From JBGSUZ01 sp964404895 (lineage in GTDB: Bacteria; Bacillota; Clostridia; Peptostreptococcales; Acidaminobacteraceae), in NCBI GenBank assembly GCA_964404895.1, contig CAYOLV010000007.1, positions 1 to 64,000 on the forward strand: a stretch of DNA of 64,000 nt, given 5' to 3'. A program made the translations under genes and the position numbers. Below the pieces are notes generated by a model. That model was not told the origin of the DNA and made no database searches. It was given only the letters and a program-made list of their open reading frames with translations. Below, piece after piece: positions 59,698-64,000 of this stretch; position 1 is the stretch's first letter; each line of letters begins with the position of its first letter.

Positions 59698-60329
59698 ATC
59701 AGTTCCTCCAATTTATGAATCAGTGCAATTAAGTGATTAATCAATGAAAGTGTGCTTTCTGGAGTTGCAATTAGTTTCCAATTAATTTCCAGTTGAAATG
59801 CGGGAATACCTGCAAGGCGTCCAATGGTCGATGAAACTGTAAATGGATAACTGGCTGTAAAAGTATCATCAATTTTCACCTGGCTGTAACTTTGTGAAAG
59901 ACAGGCATACATGCAATCTAGCAAATCCGTTCGCATTAGGATGTTTTCGCCCCGACCTGTTCCAATATCAATATCGTAATCCCTTTCAGGCATAGAAATG
60001 TGCAAGTCAATGACCATCTGAATGGGGTGCTGTTGAATAAATTTCAGCAAATCTGTCTTGTAAGCACAAGGATCATCAAAATTGGCATCGTCCTTAAGGT
60101 TTTTTGTCTTGTAAGCAATGGAACATCCTGTGGAGGCTGCCATTGCCATAGCGATGACCCCTGTACGATATTCACCAAGCTTGACTTCGCCTTCTCTCCA
60201 CTGAGAAACACTGTGAGGGGCGCTAATTAAAATGGGAATGTTCCCAGCTTGAAGAACGTGCCCGGTGGTGTTGTCACCAAGTTCATTTATAAAAAAAGCT
60301 TCCATTTTTTCTACGTCTATATTTATCAT
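59649..60329 (-). CDS. N-formylglutamate amidohydrolase-like protein
   Basis: 226 residues. ILISAPHSVSQWREGEVKLGEYRTG, then DDPCAYKTDLLKFI, VIDLHISMPERDYDIDIGTG and FQLEINW correspond to the His/Glu-bearing segments of the FGase (N-formylglutamate amidohydrolase) zinc hydrolase fold, related to carboxypeptidase-like enzymes. It is not expected to act in histidine breakdown here, since it lies between a membrane protein and two ATP-grasp ligases; amide hydrolysis on the product or precursor of those ligases is more likely. AGAAGG precedes the ATG. The C-terminal 16 residues overlap the next gene. Confidence 0.75.
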   Translation of the reverse strand: MINIDVEKMEAFFINELGDNTTGHVLQAGNIPILISAPHSVSQWREGEVKLGEYRTGVIAMAMAASTGCSIAYKTKNLKDDANFDDPCAYKTDLLKFIQQHPIQMVIDLHISMPERDYDIDIGTGRGENILMRTDLLDCMYACLSQSYSQVKIDDTFTASYPFTVSSTIGRLAGIPAFQLEINWKLIATPESTLSLINHLIALIHKLEELICTDGLSTTARCASRK

Positions 60330-60341
60330 AGTAGATTCCTT

Positions 60342-61610
60342 CTAACGATTCGATATTTTTTCTCTAATTTCAGAGAATGAAATATACACAAGGAGTAAAG
60401 TCAACGCTGTAAATCCTATAATCTGATAAACAGTAGACCAACCGCGGATGCCAGGCATTGCCAAGAGCAAACCTAAAATAGTCATGACCTGTCTGTAAAG
60501 ATTCTTTCTAAAAAAGTAAGTTAAATCCCGTTTGATGGTCACGTTCGAGTGGATAAAAAGTAAATCCAGATCCTTTCTCATATAGGAAGGGATACCAATC
60601 ATCAGCGTTAAATCTTGCTCAGATTTAATTCGATTTTCAGTAGAAACTGCATTCCAATCATCAAAAGGCAGTATGCGGGCTTTGATAGACCGTTCATCAC
60701 TCTGTATGACAATGGTATCCGTTTCTTCAAGGCCTAGAAGCTTCATGGAAGTGTGAGAAATGCGAACACTGTTATCGCTTTCATCTGTAGGGTAAGGGCG
60801 TATGACTTTAAGTGTCAGTTGATGCTGGCCAATAATAAAAGCTAAAGCCTTTTCAAGGAGTCTTTTGACTTCACAAAGTCCCTTATTTGTCAAACGTTTG
60901 ATCCAACTGCCTCGTTTTACTGAACGGTAAACGGGATAGACGGCTAGAGTCGGAATGTGATTCTCAGTACAGATGGTCTTAAATATTTTAGAATCTTCGT
61001 AATAGTTGTCAGCATTCAAATTGCAGTCTTCCGAGGGATACAGAGACTTTAAATCTGGGTGTTTTTCAAGAAAGACAGAAGACACAAATGTTGGTAGTTC
61101 AATATCCAATAATCTGCGTTGTTTGACACCTAACCAAAGTTTTGGTTGAGAACCTTCATGTTGGTGAAGTCCCGACATTTTAACGGTTAGAACATGACCG
61201 TTCAAACAATTGACAATCCGAATACCCAAAAGATGTCCTTCTTTAGATAATTGATCCATTAAATATGAAGAGACACCTATTTTATCAGACTTTAAATGCT
61301 CAGTTTTTGCCGTAACATATTGGTGGATCATAACTTTTGGGATTTTTTCAATTCGGAGTGCTTCTAAATCAGGGTGAAGGTCTTGAAGGACATTTGAAAA
61401 AAACACCCGTTTATTGGAAGCGATGGACTTGTGAGTAATCATACAAAGTGTTGATTGGTGTTTAGATTTCAAATAAACCAGTTCATTGTCTTCAAATGGG
61501 TAAGAAATGGGGTGTTCAATAGAATCAAAATTGAGATTCAGTGTAATCTCTTTATGCATGGTGGCATTTTTATTGCGGCCAAATTCATATGTCTCTCTAA
61601 GTAACTCCAT
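60342..61610 (-). CDS. Unknown protein with two C-terminal membrane spans, first gene of ATP-grasp operon
   Basis: 422 residues. The soluble part (1-370) seems to contain two related beta-barrel-like modules: one near 115-170 (IGVSSYLMDQLSKEGHLLGIRIVN ... LTVKMSG) and one near 265-330 (VRISHTSMKLLGLEETDTIVIQS ... ARILPFDDW), the latter recalling double-psi barrels of Cdc48-N type. Two membrane spans end the protein (about 375-415). I do not recognise the family. GAGGTGG lies 5 nt before the ATG. The next gene begins 12 nt later, so it is co-transcribed with the amidohydrolase-like and ATP-grasp genes. Confidence 0.6.
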   Translation of the reverse strand: MELLRETYEFGRNKNATMHKEITLNLNFDSIEHPISYPFEDNELVYLKSKHQSTLCMITHKSIASNKRVFFSNVLQDLHPDLEALRIEKIPKVMIHQYVTAKTEHLKSDKIGVSSYLMDQLSKEGHLLGIRIVNCLNGHVLTVKMSGLHQHEGSQPKLWLGVKQRRLLDIELPTFVSSVFLEKHPDLKSLYPSEDCNLNADNYYEDSKIFKTICTENHIPTLAVYPVYRSVKRGSWIKRLTNKGLCEVKRLLEKALAFIIGQHQLTLKVIRPYPTDESDNSVRISHTSMKLLGLEETDTIVIQSDERSIKARILPFDDWNAVSTENRIKSEQDLTLMIGIPSYMRKDLDLLFIHSNVTIKRDLTYFFRKNLYRQVMTILGLLLAMPGIRGWSTVYQIIGFTALTLLLVYISFSEIREKISNR

Positions 61611-61990
61611 AGTTCCACCTCTTCAGATATTCATAAATACAGTTTATCTGAAAGGTCGATTCATTTCAATCTAGGGAAATTTTGATTTTGAGTGGTAAGG
61701 TTAAGGGCATAAATACGAATTTTAAATTTGTATATAGCAAAATATTATAAAAAATAACTAGATATAACGAACGATATTTGTTAATATATCACTATCATTC
61801 GGTAAAAGAGGCGTAAAGTCCGCCGTCTACACACAATATTCTGAACAATAACAAGTTTGTCATAATTTCATTTTGTGCTTGTGGTCACATTTTTATTTAT
61901 ATAAATAGGCTATTATGAGGTTACAACCGTTAAATAAGAACCTTAAAAACATAGATGACCTTAGAAAATGAAGTGAAGGAGTGTACTTAA
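61611..61990. other. Divergent intergenic region between ATP-grasp operon and pflB
   Basis: 380 nt, AT-rich. The right half holds the CRP/FNR-type site and -10 of pflB. The left half should hold the promoter of the minus-strand operon, but I cannot name a convincing -35/-10 pair. No RNA element or small ORF recognised. Confidence 0.4.
61874..61916 (+). promoter_or_regulatory. CRP/FNR-type site and promoter of pflB
   Basis: TGTGCTTGTGGTCACA (61874-61889) fits the family pattern TGTGN-N6-NCACA. The likely -10 is TATTAT (61911-61916), which puts the start near 61923 and the site centre at -41.5, the class II activator position. The -35 (CATTTT) is poor, as expected for an activated promoter. 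Other AT-rich -10 choices exist. Confidence 0.6.
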
Positions 61991-64000
61991 ATGAACCCAT
62001 GGAGAGGCTTTAAAGGCGACAAATGGCAACAAGAAATAGACGTGAGAGCGTTTATTCAAGAAAACTACCAACCTTATGAAGGCGATGAATCCTTTTTAGC
62101 AGGTACAACAGCTAAAACTCAAAAAGTTTGGGATAAATCCGAAGCTTTGATTAAAGAAGAAATCCAAAAAGGCATTATTGACATAGCAACTGAGAAATTT
62201 TCAAGTATTGATGCTTACGGCCCAGGTTACATCGACCAAGAAAATGAAGTCATTGTAGGCTTCCAAGCAGACGCACCCCTTAAAAGATTGGTAAATCCTT
62301 ACGGTGGTTTCAAAATGGTCAAAGATTCTTTGGCGGCATACGACTACCATTTAGACGAAACCATGGAAAAAAACTTTGTAGAATTCAGAAAAACCCATAA
62401 CGACGGGGTATTCGACGCCTATACAGACGAAATGAAAGCTGCTAGAACAGTAGGTCTTTTAACAGGTCTTCCAGATGCCTACGGTCGTGGCAGAATCATT
62501 GGCGACTACAGAAGAATTGCCCTTTACGGCATAGACAAACTCATCGCTGAAAAGCAAAAAGATTTTAAATACGTTTTAAAAGGTGCGGCCACTGCGGAAA
62601 CCATTCAACTGAGAGAAGAAGTCAACATGCAAATCAGAGCCTTCAAGGCGATGAAAGTCATGGCGGCATCTTACGGTTTCGATATTTCTAAGCCAGCGGT
62701 CAACGCTCATGAAGCAATCCAATTCTTCTACTTTGGTTACCTAGCAGCCGTCAGAGAAAACAACGGCGCGGCAATGTCCCTCGGTAGAAATACTACATTC
62801 TTAGACATTTACCTTCAAAGAGATATTGAAGAGGGCATCCTCACAGAAGAAGGCGCACAAGAATTGATTGACCAATTGGTTATTAAACTTAGAATGGTGA
62901 GACACCTGAGAACACCTGACTACAATACCTTATTCGCAGGGGATCCAACTTGGGTCACTGAGTCTATCGGCGGTATGGGTCTTGACGGCAGAACCTTGGT
63001 GACTAAAACGTCTTACAGATTTTTAAACACCCTTACAAATTTAGACCCAGCTCCAGAACCGAACATGACTGTCCTTTGGAGCGAAAGCTTCCCAGCAGCC
63101 TTCAAGCGTTACTGCATGAAGATGTCAATCGAATCTGGCGCTATCCAATACGAAAATGACGACATTATGAGACCTATTTATGGCGATGACTACGGCATTG
63201 CATGTTGCGTCTCTGCAATGCAAATCGGTAAAGAAATGCAGTTCTTCGGCGCTCGTGCAAACCTTGCAAAAGCCTTGCTTTACGCCATCAACGAAGGACA
63301 AGATGAAATGAAAATGGGTAAAGACGGCAATCCTATCCGTTTGGTTGAAGGCATCGAACCCCTTAAGGGCGAGTATTTAGAATACGATGAAGTTAAAGAG
63401 AAGTTTGACAGAGTAGTGGCGTATTTGGCATCGCTTTATGCTGACACCATGAGCACCATCCACTACATGCACGATAAATATGCCTACGAAGCTGGCCAAC
63501 TAGCCTTACATGACACCCATGTACACCGTTTTATGGCTTTCGGCGCGGCAGGCATATCTATCGTTGCAGATGCCTTTAGTGCAATCAAATATGCAAAAGT
63601 TAAGCCAATCAGAAATGAGAAAGGCTTGACAGTAGACTTTGAAATTGAGGGAGACTTCCCATGCTACGGCAATGACGATGACAGAGTTGATCAGATCGCT
63701 GTAGAAGTGGTAGAGCAGTTCAGCAGAGAGCTTAAGAAAAATCCAATTTACAGAAATGCAGAGCATACATTGTCTATTTTGACAATCACGTCGAATATGG
63801 TTTACGGCAAGAAAACAGGTGCAACACCAGACGGCAGAGCCGCAGGCATTCCGTTTGCACCAGGGGCTAATCCAATGCATGGCAGAGACAAAATGGGAGC
63901 CCTTGCATCCCTTAACTCTGTAGCAAAACTGCCATTTGCAGGAGTTTGCCAAGATGGTATTTCCAATACCTTCTCAATCTTGCCTGAAGCAGTAGGTAAA
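61991..64000 (+). CDS. pflB: Pyruvate formate-lyase (formate C-acetyltransferase), partial at right edge
   Basis: Converts pyruvate and CoA to acetyl-CoA and formate by a glycyl radical in anaerobes. 670 residues are visible of an expected 740-760. It starts NPWRGFKGDKWQQEIDVRAFI and has the catalytic pair Cys405-Cys406 in GIACCVSAM, with TVLWSESFPAAFKRYC upstream and NMVYGKKTGATPDGRAAG near the edge. The C-terminal RVSGYA glycyl-radical loop lies beyond the window. GAAGGAG precedes the ATG. It is divergent from the ATP-grasp operon. The activating enzyme pflA is probably downstream, outside view. Confidence 0.96.
   Translation, partial: MNPWRGFKGDKWQQEIDVRAFIQENYQPYEGDESFLAGTTAKTQKVWDKSEALIKEEIQKGIIDIATEKFSSIDAYGPGYIDQENEVIVGFQADAPLKRLVNPYGGFKMVKDSLAAYDYHLDETMEKNFVEFRKTHNDGVFDAYTDEMKAARTVGLLTGLPDAYGRGRIIGDYRRIALYGIDKLIAEKQKDFKYVLKGAATAETIQLREEVNMQIRAFKAMKVMAASYGFDISKPAVNAHEAIQFFYFGYLAAVRENNGAAMSLGRNTTFLDIYLQRDIEEGILTEEGAQELIDQLVIKLRMVRHLRTPDYNTLFAGDPTWVTESIGGMGLDGRTLVTKTSYRFLNTLTNLDPAPEPNMTVLWSESFPAAFKRYCMKMSIESGAIQYENDDIMRPIYGDDYGIACCVSAMQIGKEMQFFGARANLAKALLYAINEGQDEMKMGKDGNPIRLVEGIEPLKGEYLEYDEVKEKFDRVVAYLASLYADTMSTIHYMHDKYAYEAGQLALHDTHVHRFMAFGAAGISIVADAFSAIKYAKVKPIRNEKGLTVDFEIEGDFPCYGNDDDRVDQIAVEVVEQFSRELKKNPIYRNAEHTLSILTITSNMVYGKKTGATPDGRAAGIPFAPGANPMHGRDKMGALASLNSVAKLPFAGVCQDGISNTFSILPEAVGK

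Noticed and set aside
61778..61795. TTGTTAATATATCACTAT as a Rex site for pflB
   Set aside because: Only the left half matches; the right half shares few bases with TTAACAA.
63506..63952. A 148-codon minus-strand frame inside pflB
   Set aside because: Antisense shadow of a strongly codon-biased gene.

Overview
The window reads as chromosomal DNA of a low-GC, strictly anaerobic member of the Bacillota (class Clostridia; a Fusibacter/Acidaminobacter-like fermenter is my guess, not a proof). The evidence is AGGAGG-type ribosome sites with frequent TTG/GTG starts, a glmS self-cleaving ribozyme, c-di-AMP cyclase next to a YbbR protein, a CIRCE element, two [FeFe]-hydrogenase-type proteins, pyruvate formate-lyase, ferredoxin-linked 2-oxoacid oxidoreductase, butyrate kinases and several chemoreceptor or c-di-GMP proteins.

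Layout. 1-683: end of a tRNA array (Thr, Pro, Gly, Arg, Ser, Met/Ile2, Phe). 761-4847: aromatic operon aroB-aroA-aroC-aroQ. 5003-5968 (-): EamA transporter. 6174-9993: cdaA-cdaR followed by a PAS-type sigma-54 activator. 10189-16596: acid-forming operon buk-ptb-buk, P-loop ATPase, and a four-subunit 2-oxoacid:ferredoxin oxidoreductase, preceded by a textbook -24/-12 promoter and dyad activator sites. 16807-21609: GDT1-type transporter, glmM, glmS ribozyme, glmS. The acid-forming cluster therefore sits inside the usual cdaA-cdaR-glmM-glmS order. 21854-25301: FapA-like and GAF proteins. 25332-29926 (-): 2Fe-2S protein, PAS-bearing sensory-type [FeFe] hydrogenase, SpoIIE-type phosphatase and group-B-like [FeFe] hydrogenase, under a promoter overlapped by a near-perfect Rex operator; divergent from it is a soluble chemoreceptor fused to a Rossmann domain. 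31313-41102: UvrD-like helicase, a small exported protein, then tig-clpP-clpX-lon-engB with a CIRCE-like operator before lon. 41200-50656: paired sensor-like membrane proteins, Nudix hydrolase, cyclophilin, chemoreceptor, aldolase, RNA-modifying enzymes, M29 aminopeptidase. 50751-54372: an unknown membrane protein, tRNA-Ala, an EAL-CBS-GGDEF protein and a VOC protein.

54373-61610 is the accessory-looking part. It holds a decayed GNAT acetyltransferase, a long hairpin, a 54-residue exported peptide gene that faces away from an HTH-TPR regulator of the RRNPP type with a perfect inverted repeat between them, another small ORF, an exported protein, and a four-gene operon (unknown two-TM protein, N-formylglutamate-amidohydrolase-like protein, two ATP-grasp ligases). 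The peptide/regulator pair and the ATP-grasp operon are the best candidates for undescribed systems. The window ends inside pflB (61991 onward), whose upstream region holds a CRP/FNR-type dyad.

Working together: amino acid or 2-oxoacid oxidation gives acyl-CoA and reduced ferredoxin; Ptb/Buk recover ATP; hydrogenases and PFL deal with electrons and pyruvate; Rex, CRP/FNR-like and sigma-54 control elements tie these genes to redox and substrate state. All functions are read from sequence motifs by eye; no database search was run.
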